Origin: Actinomycetota bacterium
Lineage (GTDB): Bacteria > Actinomycetota > Actinomycetes > S36-B12 > UBA5976
Reading direction: 5' to 3'
Assembly (NCBI GenBank): GCA_026392515.1
Contig: JAPLBY010000033.1
Span: 85,859-149,858 of the forward strand
DNA length: 64,000 bases
Shown here: in pieces, positions 7,857-17,474 of the stretch
How positions within the stretch are numbered: position 1 is the first letter of the stretch
Layout: each line of letters starts with the position of its first letter
Notes under the pieces: model-generated
The model's input: only the letters and a program-made list of their open reading frames with translations
Databases searched by the model: none
Told to the model about the DNA's origin: nothing
Program-made: the position numbers and the translations under genes

Positions 7857-9224
7857 TTAATTTTCGGTACTGATAAACACATTCTTAGTTTCGGTAAAAG
7901 CTTCAATGGCGTTTGGCCCAAGTTCGCGACCGATTCCTGACATCTTAAACCCACCAAATGGTGTCCAGTAGCGAACGGCTGAATGTGAGTTGATCGAAAT
8001 GGCACCAGACTCAACACCACGAGCCATGCGCAATGCCCGACCGACATCTCTAGTCCAGATTGAACCAGCTAGTCCGTAGTCAGTTCCATTGGCAAGCGAT
8101 ATCGCGTGTGCTTCATCCTTAAATGGCACTACTACACAGACTGGTCCAAAGATTTCTTGTTCATACTGCAAGTCACCTGGCTTGATTGGCGCAAGTACGG
8201 TTGGTGGGAACCAAAAGCCCTTGCCAGTCGGAGCCTCGCCTTGAAACAGAATCGGAGCACCTTCTGGCACGAAAGACTTCACGCGATCGCGTTGCACCGC
8301 GCTGATAAGTGGGCCCATGTCAGTTGCTTCTGAACTTGGGTCACCAACACGAACGCCCTTGACTGTCGTTTCGATGTGCGCAAGTACTTCATCGTAGATG
8401 TTTTCCTGAACCAATATTCTGGAACGGGCGCAGCAGTCTTGACCAGAGTTATCAAACACGGCAAGCGGTGCTGATTTAGCGGCTGCTTCCACATCAGCAT
8501 CAGCAAAAATGATTGTTGGGCTTTTGCCACCAAGTTCAAGAGTTACGCGCTTCAATCTGTCAGCACTAGCTCGCATAATTCCGGTGCCAACAGGTGTGGA
8601 GCCAGTGAATACAATTTTGCGGACGTCTGGATGTTCAACTAAGTGTTGTCCAGCAACTTTTCCGAAGCCAGGCACAACATTGAAAACGTTTTCTGGCAGA
8701 CCAGCTTCTAGTGCAATTTCAGCTAACCGCATCGCAGTAAGTGGAGTTACTTCAGCTGGCTTAAGTACAACCGTGTTTCCAGCTGCAAGTGCTGGCGCAA
8801 ATCCCCACGCTGCAATTGGCATTGGATAGTTCCAAGGAACGATAATTCCAACTACACCAAACGGTTCGTGAAATGTAATGTCGATTCCGCCAGGCACTGG
8901 AATCTGCTGACCAAGTAATCTTTCTGCGCCACCAGCAAAGTAATTCAAAACGTTACGAACGTTCTCGACTTCCCAGCGAGCCGTACCAATTGTGTGACCG
9001 GCCTCAATGACTTCAAGTGCGGCTAGTTCTTCCCCATGCTGCTCCACGAGTAAAGCAAATTTCCGCAGAATGTTTGCTTTGTGCGCTGGTGCGCTATCTC
9101 GCCATGCTGGCCAAGCAGCTTTCGCTTTAGCTACAACTTCATCAACTTCAGCAGTTGATGCCATGTGGACGGTCTTAACAATGTCCTCAGTGGCGGGGTT
9201 CAAAACATCAAATGTGTCGCTCAT
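7857..9224 (-). CDS. NAD(P)-dependent aldehyde dehydrogenase
   Basis: A 455-residue class 3-fold aldehyde dehydrogenase. Catalytic residues are N132 (PWNYP), E230 (LELGGKSP) and C264 in NSGQDCC. It oxidises an aldehyde to an acid in the cytoplasm; betaine-aldehyde, gamma-aminobutyraldehyde and gamma-glutamyl-aldehyde enzymes look alike in sequence. I placed the start at 9224 because GAGGG lies just before that ATG and homology begins there; the frame stays open further upstream. It diverges from the GlnA-like ligase across a 201-base spacer, suggesting shared control. Confidence 0.88.
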   Translation of the reverse strand: MSDTFDVLNPATEDIVKTVHMASTAEVDEVVAKAKAAWPAWRDSAPAHKANILRKFALLVEQHGEELAALEVIEAGHTIGTARWEVENVRNVLNYFAGGAERLLGQQIPVPGGIDITFHEPFGVVGIIVPWNYPMPIAAWGFAPALAAGNTVVLKPAEVTPLTAMRLAEIALEAGLPENVFNVVPGFGKVAGQHLVEHPDVRKIVFTGSTPVGTGIMRASADRLKRVTLELGGKSPTIIFADADVEAAAKSAPLAVFDNSGQDCCARSRILVQENIYDEVLAHIETTVKGVRVGDPSSEATDMGPLISAVQRDRVKSFVPEGAPILFQGEAPTGKGFWFPPTVLAPIKPGDLQYEQEIFGPVCVVVPFKDEAHAISLANGTDYGLAGSIWTRDVGRALRMARGVESGAISINSHSAVRYWTPFGGFKMSGIGRELGPNAIEAFTETKNVFISTEN

Positions 9225-9425
9225 CGTCCCTCTATTTTGAGTAATCAGGTTTCTATGAAATGAGCGTAGTCGACTCAGGCTAGATTCCGAACTTGGAAGG
9301 CAGGAATTTGGACTTAAGTAAATGATTGGCAAAAGTCCAGAAACCGCAGGCAATTTGCAGGTATGTTCAGTAAGGAACAAGTCTTGGCCAGGCAAGTGAA
9401 TTGCCAGCCTCAGTAAGGAGTCACC

Positions 9426-10793
9426 ATGACCGCGGTAAGTTTCCCACTTTCAATTGATGCCCTGACTAAGGACATAAAAGAAGGCCGAATCGATACCGTC
9501 ATTGTGGCCATAACGGACATGCAGGGACGCCTCCAAGGCAAGCGCCTGCACGGTGATTACTTCCTTAGCGACGTGCTGAATCATGGCACCGAGGGTTGCA
9601 ACTATCTAGTTGCAGTCGACATCGACATGAACACAGTTCAGGGTTACGACATCTCGTCTTGGGACACGGGGTATGGCGACATGGTTATGAAGATTGATCC
9701 AAAGACAATGCGCTACGTCGATTGGCACGAAGGCACAGCTTTAGTTCTCGCTGACTTAGTTGATCATCACGACAATCCAATTCCAGAATCCCCTCGCCAG
9801 ATTCTTAAGAAGCAACTTAAGCGTCTTGAAGATATGGGAATGGTTGCCATGGTTGGCACCGAACTTGAATTCATTATGTTTGAAGACACTTACGAGGAAG
9901 CTTGGAACAAGCGGTATCACGATTTGATTCCAGTAAATCAATACAACGTTGATTACAGCATCATCGGAACTTCTCGCGTAGAACCAATTCTTCGTCGCAT
10001 TCGTCTTTCCATGGTTAACGCCGGAATGACAGTTGAATCCGTAAAGGGTGAATGCAACCTTGGACAGCACGAAATTGCTTTCAAGTACACCGATGCGCTT
10101 GCCACATGTGATCACCACGTGGTCTACAAGACCGGTGCTAAAGAAATAGCCGCCCAAGATGGCTACGCCTTAACTTTCATGGCAAAGTTCAATGAGCGCG
10201 AAGGTAACTCCTGCCACATCCACTTGTCATTCCGTGGCATCGATGGCTCCATGGTTCTTGCTGATGACAATGATCCAGATGGCCTAAGCGAAATTGGCAA
10301 GCAATACATCGCAGGTCAACTCGCACACATGCGCGAACTCAGCATCATGTATGCACCAACCGTTAATAGCTACAAGCGGTACTCCCCAGGTAGTTTTGCC
10401 CCAACTGCAATCAAGTGGGGTCGCGACAATCGCACCTGCTCCTACCGCCTAGTTGGTCATGGTCAAAGCTTGCGCGTTGAGAACCGCGTTCCAGGTGGCG
10501 ACGTAAATCCTTACCTAGCAGTTGCTGGCATGATCGCTGCAGGAATTGATGGCATCGAGAAGAAGATGACTTTGGAGCCACGCTTCGATGGCAATGCCTA
10601 CGCGCTTGAAACCGATCGAGTTCCTAACACCCTGCAAATGGCTCGCGACTTATGGGTTAACAGCACTTGGGCTAAAGAATCTTTCGGTGAGCGAGTTCAT
10701 AAGCATTACACACACATGGTTGACACAGATTTGGCTCAGTTCAATAAAGCAGTTACGGACTTTGAATTAATTCGTGGATTTGAACGCTACTAA
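9426..10793 (+). CDS. Glutamine synthetase family ligase (gamma-glutamyl amine synthetase-like)
   Basis: A 455-residue GS-fold protein. The catalytic-domain segments are GTELEF near residue 140, [23 protein letters not shown] and [15 protein letters not shown]. The [14 protein letters not shown] form matches gamma-glutamylputrescine synthetase (PuuA) and the Streptomyces GlnA3/GlnA4 group rather than canonical GlnA, which has an RxE-F/Y-R form. It would join glutamate to an amine at the cost of ATP. TAAGGAG precedes the ATG by five bases. Context (PuuD-like hydrolase, aldehyde dehydrogenase, SDR) supports amine catabolism; polyamine or ethanolamine are both possible substrates. Confidence 0.8.
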   Translation: MTAVSFPLSIDALTKDIKEGRIDTVIVAITDMQGRLQGKRLHGDYFLSDVLNHGTEGCNYLVAVDIDMNTVQGYDISSWDTGYGDMVMKIDPKTMRYVDWHEGTALVLADLVDHHDNPIPESPRQILKKQLKRLEDMGMVAMVGTELEFIMFEDTYEEAWNKRYHDLIPVNQYNVDYSIIGTSRVEPILRRIRLSMVNAGMTVESVKGECNLGQHEIAFKYTDALATCDHHVVYKTGAKEIAAQDGYALTFMAKFNEREGNSCHIHLSFRGIDGSMVLADDNDPDGLSEIGKQYIAGQLAHMRELSIMYAPTVNSYKRYSPGSFAPTAIKWGRDNRTCSYRLVGHGQSLRVENRVPGGDVNPYLAVAGMIAAGIDGIEKKMTLEPRFDGNAYALETDRVPNTLQMARDLWVNSTWAKESFGERVHKHYTHMVDTDLAQFNKAVTDFELIRGFERY

Positions 10794-10809
10794 ATCAATT
10801 CGTTTCAAA

Positions 10810-11238
10810 CTAGGCGACGTTAAATCCAGCCCAAATTCGCTTGCCTTTTTCGGTTAGTTCATAACCCCAAAGATCTGCGAACTCATCAACGATATGCATT
10901 CCTCGCCCTGAGTCAACGGCTACATCAAGGGAGCGCATTACAGGTAACTGGTTATCAAAATCTTCAACCACGACCTTGACCATGTACTGCCAGCGTTCAA
11001 GCACAACTTGAAGTTCGGTTGCAGCATGGACAACTGAATTAGCCACCAATTCGCTTGTCACAGCTATCGCATGCTCGAGATCTATTGAACCTTCGTTACT
11101 TAGGAAGGCCGTAACTTGCTGCCTGGCAACTAAAACTGAGTCAGCCATGGCTGGCATAGTAAATGCCGCAATTGTTGATAAGAAATCCCCAAAATAGATC
11201 GCCAGATCCGAGGAACCGGATTCATTGAAGGCGCTCAT
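10810..11238 (-). CDS. HATPase_c anti-sigma/regulatory kinase-like protein
   Basis: A 142-residue GHKL ATPase-fold protein of the RsbW/SpoIIAB type. The N-box is ELVANSVVHA (residues 63-72) and the G-box is SGRGMHIVDEFADLWG (110-125). Such proteins bind a sigma factor or phosphorylate an anti-anti-sigma factor. There is no sigma factor or STAS gene beside it, so its partner must be elsewhere. The N-terminal 30 residues are not part of the fold. It is separated from smpB by a strong hairpin terminator and converges with the GlnA-like gene 16 bases away. Confidence 0.8.
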   Translation of the reverse strand: MSAFNESGSSDLAIYFGDFLSTIAAFTMPAMADSVLVARQQVTAFLSNEGSIDLEHAIAVTSELVANSVVHAATELQVVLERWQYMVKVVVEDFDNQLPVMRSLDVAVDSGRGMHIVDEFADLWGYELTEKGKRIWAGFNVA

Positions 11239-11263
11239 GATTTTCAGTATGCCCGTTACCAGT

Positions 11264-11293
11264 GGAATAAAACCCGGCTATCGGGCTTATTCC
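11264..11293 (-). terminator. Hairpin terminator embedding the smpB stop codon
   Basis: On the minus strand GGAATAA pairs with TTATTCC and an inner CCCG pairs with CGGG, with TTTT in the descending arm. The smpB stop codon (11287-11289) forms part of the stem. It separates smpB from the downstream HATPase gene. Confidence 0.7.
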
Positions 11294-11763
11294 ATGCCTT
11301 TATCGCGACGGCCGGTGGCTCGCTGGGTCTCTCGCTTGGCATCCTTTTCAGCAATGGCCTGACGCTTGTCGTAGTTCTTGCGACCTCGAGCAATGGCAAT
11401 TTCTACCTTTGCTTTGCCATCGTTGAAATACAGGCTTAGTGGAATCAAAGTAAGTCCACTTTCCTTGAGCTTGTTTTCAATCTTGCTAATCTCTTGACGA
11501 TTTAGCAAAAGTTTTCGAGCCCGCGTTGGTGCGTGGTTAGTCCAAGAGCCTTCGTTGTATTCCGGAATGTTGACGCCGCGCAGCCAGATCTCGCCATTTT
11601 CAAATAAGGCGTATCCGTCAACCAAACTCGCCCGGCCGGCGCGAAGGGATTTAACTTCAGTTCCGACTAGAACCATGCCAGCTTCATATACGTCTTCGAT
11701 GGTGAAGTCGTGGCGAGCCTTACGGTTCTGGGCGATGACCTTACGACCGCGCTCTTTAGCCAC
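11287..11763 (-). CDS. smpB: SsrA-binding protein SmpB
   Basis: A 158-residue SmpB, normal length. It shows [21 protein letters not shown] at the start of the OB fold, [14 protein letters not shown], and a C-terminal basic tail beginning [17 protein letters not shown], which enters the decoding centre. SmpB binds tmRNA and brings it to stalled ribosomes; the tmRNA gene is in the same window at 2924. The gene lies ten bases after the M23 peptidase gene and ends the prfB-ftsE-ftsX-M23-smpB run. Confidence 0.96.
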   Translation of the reverse strand: MAKERGRKVIAQNRKARHDFTIEDVYEAGMVLVGTEVKSLRAGRASLVDGYALFENGEIWLRGVNIPEYNEGSWTNHAPTRARKLLLNRQEISKIENKLKESGLTLIPLSLYFNDGKAKVEIAIARGRKNYDKRQAIAEKDAKRETQRATGRRDKGME

Positions 11764-11773
11764 TTAACTCAAC

Positions 11774-13021
11774 TCATCCCCAACAAGGCACAACGGTGCG
11801 CTCTGCACCAAACCAACCCATTGGATTGTACGGCACACCATTTAGGTGAACTTCGAAGTGCAAATGCGGCCCAGTTGAGAACCCGGTGGATCCCACATAT
11901 CCAATGACATCTTGGTTTCCAACTACTTGCCCCGGTGATACCCCAAACTGTGACTGGTGGGCATACATGGTGACCATGCCATCGCCATGATCAATCAAAG
12001 TCATGTTGCCGTATGCGCGGCTAACTGTTGTTGAAAGAACTACACCTGATGCAGCGGCGCGAATCGGAGTTCCCTTTGGCGCACCACTGTCGACACCGGT
12101 ATGGCAAGACTTGTATTTGTAAACCGGGTGCACGCGCCAACCGACGCCGCCGCCAGCTGCTCTACCTGGCAACGGCCAAGAAAGTGGACCGGTTGCTTGT
12201 GGGTCAACTGGACCTTGGCTACCGGCTGACTTAGAAAGTGCCGCAATTCGAATTTGCTCAGCTCGAAGTTCGTTGTACTGCGCTTGAACTTCAGCCTTGT
12301 CGTCTTCAGCGACCTTTAAGGCTGCTGCTTCTTGCTTAACAAGTTTGTCTACTTCAACTTTTGCTGCTGCTGCTTTATCGGCAGCATTTTGAGCATCAAT
12401 AAGGGCCTGTGATGCAATGTCTGCAACTCGTTGCATATCCAGGCGCACTGCTTCAGCTGCTGCGGCATCGGCTGCTAGCTGTTCTTTTGCCGCAAGTAAG
12501 TCATCGAGGCTCTTTGCGGTTGAAAGCGAAACAGCCTTAATGTTTTGCAATCTGACAGTTAAGTCAGATGGTGAAGTTGATTCAAGAATGATTTCCCATT
12601 GCGAAGTTGGGCCCTGCTGGTAAACCGAGCGGGCAAACTGGTCAACCTTTTTTTGCAGCTGACTAATCTCTGCTTCTTTACTGGTTACTTTGGAAAGTGC
12701 TGCTGCATAGGCTGCTTTTGCTGCGGCAAGATCTGCTGCCGCTTTGTTATATGCGGCTTTAGCTTCTGCTTCTTTTGCAGCCGCTATTGCCATAGTTTCG
12801 CGCGCAGCTGGGAGTTTTGCCTGAGCGTCCTTTAAGGATTCAGCTGCTTCAACAACGGCTTTTGATGCCTCCGTTAACGCCTCGGATGCTTCCGCAACTT
12901 GCTTGTCTATATCAGTGCTATTTGCAATGGCTGGTGTCATTATCAGCGAAAGTAGCAAGGGAACGGCAAGTAATCCTCGGGTAAACCGCGAGGAGTTAAG
13001 ACGCGTGAGGAAGGCGCGCAC
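11774..13021 (-). CDS. Coiled-coil M23 (LytM) peptidoglycan peptidase, candidate FtsEX-controlled septal hydrolase
   Basis: A 415-residue exported protein. Residues 1-33 form a signal peptide. About 37-265 is a long alanine-rich coiled coil. The LytM domain is 295-415 with all zinc and catalytic positions: H307 and D311 (HTGVD), H354 (YAH), and H386/H388 (HLHFEV). The domain order matches EnvC-type proteins, except that the peptidase motifs are intact, so it may cut peptidoglycan itself. The gene follows ftsX by 106 bases, strongly suggesting regulation by FtsEX. GTG start with GGAG five bases upstream. Confidence 0.88.
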   Translation of the reverse strand: MRAFLTRLNSSRFTRGLLAVPLLLSLIMTPAIANSTDIDKQVAEASEALTEASKAVVEAAESLKDAQAKLPAARETMAIAAAKEAEAKAAYNKAAADLAAAKAAYAAALSKVTSKEAEISQLQKKVDQFARSVYQQGPTSQWEIILESTSPSDLTVRLQNIKAVSLSTAKSLDDLLAAKEQLAADAAAAEAVRLDMQRVADIASQALIDAQNAADKAAAAKVEVDKLVKQEAAALKVAEDDKAEVQAQYNELRAEQIRIAALSKSAGSQGPVDPQATGPLSWPLPGRAAGGGVGWRVHPVYKYKSCHTGVDSGAPKGTPIRAAASGVVLSTTVSRAYGNMTLIDHGDGMVTMYAHQSQFGVSPGQVVGNQDVIGYVGSTGFSTGPHLHFEVHLNGVPYNPMGWFGAERTVVPCWG

Positions 13022-13127
13022 AATGCTCCGTTCATTGGGGAAGTCCTTTAAGCGTAACGGAAGTGCCTAAAGTTACTGATGTGACTCGACCCGTGTCGGG
13101 CCAAAACTTGTCCAAATTGCAGGACTT

Positions 13128-14030
13128 TTAGCCCTTTAGATAGCGACGCAGCGTGATTGAGGCCGCTAAAACCGTGGTTCCTACGCCAACTAGATAAAGC
13201 ATCGGAACTATCGCCAAAACCTCTGACCAGGTCACAAACGGGATAAATGTCAGGTTTGGCGCCAGCTTGGCATCAATTAGCCAGTACTTCGAGGCCAAGA
13301 TTCCAGCGGTCGCCAAAGTGGAGCCGATAATCGCAGCAACTGCTGCCTCCAAAATGAATGGCAGTCGGATAGACATGTTGCTGGCACCAACAGATCGCAT
13401 GATCGACGTTTCCCGGCGCCTGGCGAAGGCAGCTACTCGCACCGTATTCATAACCAGCAACACCGTTACAAACAGCATTGCTAGCGCAATTGCTAGTGCA
13501 AAGGATTGCAGGCCTTTAAGAATCTGGAAGAAGCGATCAAGTAATTGGCGCTGATCTTGAATTGATTCAACACCTTGAACTGACTGTAAAGCGCCAGCAA
13601 CTTTCTCAAAATTCTCTGGGTTATCAAGTTTTACTCGGAAGGATTCCGGCAATGCATCGGGACTAATGTTTGCCAAAATAGCTGAGCCGGCAAACTGCTC
13701 TTTGAATTGTGCGTAAGCATCAGCTGATGACTCATAGAAGATTTCTTGAACTGATTCCAATGAACCGAGAACCGTTTCAATGTTCGTTCGTTGTTCAGCA
13801 GTTACTGCGCCCGTGCAAGTAAACGCAACTGAAGTATTTCCACATAAGAAAATGGAAACTTCAATCTTGTCGTACCAATAGCCCTTCATGCGATCTACTT
13901 GTGCGCTCATGAGCAATGCAGCGCCCACCAAGGAAAGGGAGACGGCAACCGAAACAATCAGGGCAACTGTCATTGTGAAGTTGCGGCGTAGGCCGTTGCC
14001 AACCTCTTTACTTACAAATGAAAATCTCAT
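13128..14030 (-). CDS. ftsX: Cell division ABC transporter permease-like protein FtsX
   Basis: A 300-residue FtsX: one membrane segment near residues 20-42, a large extracytoplasmic domain of about 45-165 containing two cysteines (C53 and C62), then three C-terminal membrane segments. FtsX and FtsE form a complex at the septum that controls peptidoglycan hydrolases rather than importing a solute. It starts two bases after the ftsE stop. The downstream M23 protein is the likely partner of the extracellular loop. Confidence 0.95.
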   Translation of the reverse strand: MRFSFVSKEVGNGLRRNFTMTVALIVSVAVSLSLVGAALLMSAQVDRMKGYWYDKIEVSIFLCGNTSVAFTCTGAVTAEQRTNIETVLGSLESVQEIFYESSADAYAQFKEQFAGSAILANISPDALPESFRVKLDNPENFEKVAGALQSVQGVESIQDQRQLLDRFFQILKGLQSFALAIALAMLFVTVLLVMNTVRVAAFARRRETSIMRSVGASNMSIRLPFILEAAVAAIIGSTLATAGILASKYWLIDAKLAPNLTFIPFVTWSEVLAIVPMLYLVGVGTTVLAASITLRRYLKG

Positions 14031-14032
14031 GA

Positions 14033-14725
14033 CTACTGCCCCGTATGTCCATACATACCGCGCTCTTGATCACGGATGATTTTGCCATTTTCCATTTGCA
14101 CAATTCGTTTACGCATCTGATCCACAATGGCCACATCGTGCGTCGCCATAACAATCGTGGTGCCAGTTCGGTTGATTCGATCCAGAAGTTTCATAATGCC
14201 AACGCTGGTTGACGGATCTAAGTTTCCAGTTGGCTCATCTGCTAATAGGAGTTTTGGTTTATTCACAAATGCTCTGGCGAGCGCAACGCGCTGTTGTTCG
14301 CCACCAGATAACTCGGATGGCAGACGATGAGCTTTTTCTTCTAAGCCAACTAATTCCAAAATTGCTGGAATTCGTTGTTGAATTTCTTTCTTTGATTTAC
14401 CAATTACTTCCATGCCAAATGCAACATTGTCGAACACAGTTTTTCCTGGCAACAATCGAAAATCCTGAAATACGATTCCCATAGTCCGGCGAAACGCTGG
14501 GACTTTGCGATTAGGTAGCTTGGCTACATTGATGCCATCTACAGTGACCGTACCTGAAGTTGGCTTTTCTTCTTTTAGTAGCAAGCGAAGTAGCGATGAC
14601 TTACCAGATCCAGATTGACCCACTAAGAAGACGAAGTCACCTTGTTCAATACTTAGGTTGATTCCATCAAGCGCTGGAGTGTTTGAATTCTTGTATTGCT
14701 TGGAGACGTTATCAAAGTTGATCAC
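14033..14725 (-). CDS. ftsE: Cell division ATP-binding protein FtsE
   Basis: A 230-residue ABC ATPase. Walker A is GQSGSGKSS, the signature is [14 protein letters not shown] and Walker B is [12 protein letters not shown], followed by the ATHD switch histidine. Order and length match FtsE of Actinobacteria. It energises FtsX at the division site. CTCCTT in the plus strand upstream of the start gives an AGGAG ribosome site on the coding strand. Confidence 0.96.
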   Translation of the reverse strand: MINFDNVSKQYKNSNTPALDGINLSIEQGDFVFLVGQSGSGKSSLLRLLLKEEKPTSGTVTVDGINVAKLPNRKVPAFRRTMGIVFQDFRLLPGKTVFDNVAFGMEVIGKSKKEIQQRIPAILELVGLEEKAHRLPSELSGGEQQRVALARAFVNKPKLLLADEPTGNLDPSTSVGIMKLLDRINRTGTTIVMATHDVAIVDQMRKRIVQMENGKIIRDQERGMYGHTGQ

Positions 14726-14847
14726 AGTGAACTCTCCTTAATTGGGCGTGCAAAGAATTTCGAAAAATCGTATGTATTCAGCCTAAATAGCACGCAGCCA
14801 ATGCAGGTGCAGGGCGCGCCGATCCTTGGCTTATGAGGGACGGATCA

Positions 14848-15954
14848 CTAATTGGATTGTTCGCGACGCCAGCGAATGCCAGCTTCTACGAACTGGTCGA
14901 TATCGCCGTCGAGCACTGCTGAAGTATTGCCGGTTTCGACTTCAGTTCTAATGTCCTTAACCATTTGATAAGGATGCAAAACGTAAGAGCGCATTTGATT
15001 TCCCCAGGAGCCACTGGTGTCGCCCTTGAGCGCATTGATTTTGGCTTGTTCTTCTTGGCGAGTGCGTTCTAAAATTCTTGCTTGCAACACCGCCATTGCA
15101 GTTGCCTTGTTTTGTAACTGGGAGCGCTCATTTTGGCAGGACACCACAATGCCAGTTGGGATGTGAGTTAAGCGAACGGCAGAGTCAGTTGTGTTAACAC
15201 CTTGACCGCCTGGGCCAGAGGATCGATAGACATCAATCCTCAAATCATCATCGGGAATCTCTACGGAATCCGTTTGTTCAACCACAGGAATAACTTCAAC
15301 TTCGGCAAATGAAGTTTGACGACGACTTTGATTATCAAATGGTGAAATGCGCACAAGTCGATGCGTACCTTGTTCGACCGACAAAGTTCCATACGCAAAC
15401 GGAGCTTTAACTGCGAAAGTTGTGGATTTGATTCCAGCTTCTTCTGCATAAGATGTTTCGTAAACATCAGTAGCCCAGCCATGGCGTTCGCAGTATCGCA
15501 AATACATGCGCTGCAACATTTCGGCCCAGTCAGCTGCGTCAACGCCGCCAGCTCCAGAGCGAATTGAAATCAGCGCTTCCCGGTGGTCGTACTCACCCGA
15601 TAGCAAAGTTCGAACTTCAAGTTCTCCAATAGATTTTTCAAGTGCGATTAGTTCCGCGCCAGCTTCATCAAGGATTCCTTGATCGCTTTCGGCGTCACCC
15701 ATTTCCCACAAAACTTGAACGTCATCCACGCGGGAACGCAGATTCTTGATTCGGCCAATATCGGCCTGCAGAACCGAAAGCTTTCCAGTTACTCGTTGAG
15801 CATTGGCTTGGTCATCCCAAAGATCTGGGGCTGAAGCAAGGATCTCAAGCTCGGCTACTTGCGCCTGCATGTCATCAATCCGGAGCACTTTTTCGATGCT
15901 AGAAAGCGTGGAGTTGATTGCTGCAATATCAACAGCGAAGTCTCCGGTAGCCAT
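14848..15954 (-). CDS. prfB: Peptide chain release factor 2
   Basis: A 368-residue class I release factor reading UGA and UAA. The SPF recognition tripeptide is at residues 204-206 and the catalytic GGQ at 249-251 ([10 protein letters not shown]). The frame runs unbroken from an N-terminal ATG, so the +1 programmed frameshift known from many bacteria is absent, as is usual in Actinobacteria. It opens the run prfB-ftsE-ftsX-M23-smpB and lies 22 bases after the last tad gene. Confidence 0.96.
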   Translation of the reverse strand: MATGDFAVDIAAINSTLSSIEKVLRIDDMQAQVAELEILASAPDLWDDQANAQRVTGKLSVLQADIGRIKNLRSRVDDVQVLWEMGDAESDQGILDEAGAELIALEKSIGELEVRTLLSGEYDHREALISIRSGAGGVDAADWAEMLQRMYLRYCERHGWATDVYETSYAEEAGIKSTTFAVKAPFAYGTLSVEQGTHRLVRISPFDNQSRRQTSFAEVEVIPVVEQTDSVEIPDDDLRIDVYRSSGPGGQGVNTTDSAVRLTHIPTGIVVSCQNERSQLQNKATAMAVLQARILERTRQEEQAKINALKGDTSGSWGNQMRSYVLHPYQMVKDIRTEVETGNTSAVLDGDIDQFVEAGIRWRREQSN

Positions 15955-15976
15955 AATTCATAAGGTTACCTTGAAG

Positions 15977-16420
15977 TCACCTAACTTTATTAATTGCCTT
16001 GGCTGCGCTGACTACAACGGGAGTGGAAATTGGCATTAGGTAGCCGAATGCAGTTCTGGGGCTTGCCTGAACTGTCACCGTAACTGATGTTCCTGAAACT
16101 TCTACCGACCGCAAAGAAAACTGCTCGACCTGTGATCGAACATTTGCTGCTTCAACGTATTGTTTCACTTTGGCTCGAGCCAGATTTTCGTTAAGGCGCA
16201 GATTTGTGCCTACCCCATCACGATAAATAGCGTCGGTATTAACGGCTTGCGCGGCAGAAAGAGCTGCGCCATCTGCAATGCCATCTAAAACGTTCCTAGT
16301 AACCCAGAGTGATGCAACATTTATAGATACTGTCGCGATCATTAAACCTGCCACTGAAAGACCAATTCCAAACAACAGAATTGAACCTTCATCTCGCTCA
16401 ACTAGTTTTCTAAGATTCAC
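15977..16420 (-). CDS. TadG/Rv3654c-like tight-adherence pilus assembly protein
   Basis: A 147-residue protein with an N-terminal membrane segment (about 12-36) preceded by EGSILLFGIGL, and a beta-rich outer domain. This is the shape of the pseudopilin-like proteins encoded at the end of actinobacterial tad loci (Rv3654c type). It may be a minor pilus subunit or help assembly at the cell surface. It starts with GTG overlapping the previous stop (GTGA), and ends the tad operon just before prfB. Confidence 0.7.
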   Translation of the reverse strand: MNLRKLVERDEGSILLFGIGLSVAGLMIATVSINVASLWVTRNVLDGIADGAALSAAQAVNTDAIYRDGVGTNLRLNENLARAKVKQYVEAANVRSQVEQFSLRSVEVSGTSVTVTVQASPRTAFGYLMPISTPVVVSAAKAINKVR

Positions 16421-16839
16421 GGCGATCGCAATTCATCTACGACTGCAGTGTGCTGGGACGTTACAACTACGCTTCGCGACCCTAATGCTCTGGGCAAATT
16501 CAGGTTCACTTGTTTACTCACTCTTACTGTTACAAAACTACCTGGTGATAAGCACGGATTCTTACTGCAGGAGATTTTGGTAGATATTGGCCCGTTGCGC
16601 GAATCAAAGTCTTGCGCGACAAGTCCAGCGGCTGTGCTTGCTGCTCTACTCCCACTTGCATCGCTACTTGAAACAACAAATGCTCGTGCAGCAGTGCGGG
16701 CTGAGACATCTGTGGACAGATAAGCATTGGCTACCATAATGCTGGAATTAGCAATGATCGAAAGTGGAACTAAGAGAGCTACAGTAATTCCAATAAACTC
16801 CACGATCACATTTCCCTCGCTCGAAGTGAAGAATTTCAT
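16417..16839 (-). CDS. TadE-like pilus protein
   Basis: A 140-residue protein with the TadE pattern: SSEGNVIVEFIGI leading into a membrane segment (about 9-35), then a secreted domain with two cysteines (C91 and C96) in a CSKNPC loop that could form a disulfide. TadE-like proteins are minor pseudopilins of Flp-type pili. It overlaps both neighbours by four bases, so translation is coupled. Confidence 0.72.
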   Translation of the reverse strand: MKFFTSSEGNVIVEFIGITVALLVPLSIIANSSIMVANAYLSTDVSARTAARAFVVSSSDASGSRAASTAAGLVAQDFDSRNGPISTKISCSKNPCLSPGSFVTVRVSKQVNLNLPRALGSRSVVVTSQHTAVVDELRSP

Positions 16840-17243
16840 AACGAGGCCTCGTCGATTGCGCGAGCTCTTCCGGTCATTAAGAATTCTCGATCCAAGAGTG
16901 GAACCGATACCTTTCGCGTAACAGCTACCGAGATATACGTCAGGCCTTGATTTCTCACTTGAGTAATGACAATTGTTTCTGGACTAAACCCAGCGCCTCT
17001 GCTTGATAAAACCTTGAGGACGGCATTTCTGCCATCCGCATTTGAGGCATCCGCAGCACTAGCTGTTCGAGCGCCAATAACTGCAGCTGAGTCTAAAACG
17101 CTCTTATCGGCGACCAGCATTGCAATTTGTCCGATTGCAATAAAGATTGCAACAACTAATGGGGCGACTAAAACGAATCCGACTATGCCAGATCCAGTTT
17201 CAGACGCTAACTCATTACGGTTGCGAGACACTTCGGAGTGCAC
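16836..17243 (-). CDS. TadE/TadF-like pilus protein
   Basis: A 135-residue protein with an ETGSGIVGFVLVAPLVVAIF segment: the glutamate just before the membrane helix is the usual pseudopilin feature. The rest is a small extracytoplasmic domain. The GTG start at 17243 lies inside the end of the pilin gene; a second GTG four codons later is an alternative. It is probably a minor subunit of the Flp-type pilus. The gene overlaps both neighbours. Confidence 0.7.
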   Translation of the reverse strand: MHSEVSRNRNELASETGSGIVGFVLVAPLVVAIFIAIGQIAMLVADKSVLDSAAVIGARTASAADASNADGRNAVLKVLSSRGAGFSPETIVITQVRNQGLTYISVAVTRKVSVPLLDREFLMTGRARAIDEASL

Positions 17244-17433
17244 TTGTTAGAACAGACTTCAATTGCCCGTCGGCTACAGACCAAACTGCAACCACAAGTC
17301 CGGCCGTCATAACCGTGACAAGAACCCACCCTGGGACATCCCCACGATCATCGCGAGACTTTTCAACAAATCTTGCAGCCGATACTTGCAGTGCGACTGA
17401 AATTTTTGGGGCTATTTCATTGATTATCTTCAT
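17215..17433 (-). CDS. Small Flp-type pilin-like protein (Rv3656c-like)
   Basis: A 72-residue protein with a 28-residue basic leader, then DDRGDVPGWVLVTVMTAGLV as start of the membrane helix and a short polar tail. The RGDVPGWVLVTVMTAGLV pattern is typical of the small pilins of actinobacterial tad clusters. It is the probable main pilus subunit. The processing peptidase is not encoded in the window. It lies 41 bases after the TadC gene with GGAAAT before the ATG. Confidence 0.72.
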   Translation of the reverse strand: MKIINEIAPKISVALQVSAARFVEKSRDDRGDVPGWVLVTVMTAGLVVAVWSVADGQLKSVLTSALRSVSQP

Positions 17434-17474
17434 TTGTATTTCCTTTTCTATAGTTGAGCATTTGCTCTTGGGCG

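Noticed and set aside
3476..10793. Complete putrescine (Puu) pathway
   Set aside because: Ligase, aldehyde dehydrogenase and hydrolase are present but no PuuB oxidase, PuuP permease or PuuR regulator is encoded in the window.
15300..15954. Programmed +1 frameshift in prfB
   Set aside because: The whole 368-residue protein is read in one frame from its ATG, with no early in-frame stop.
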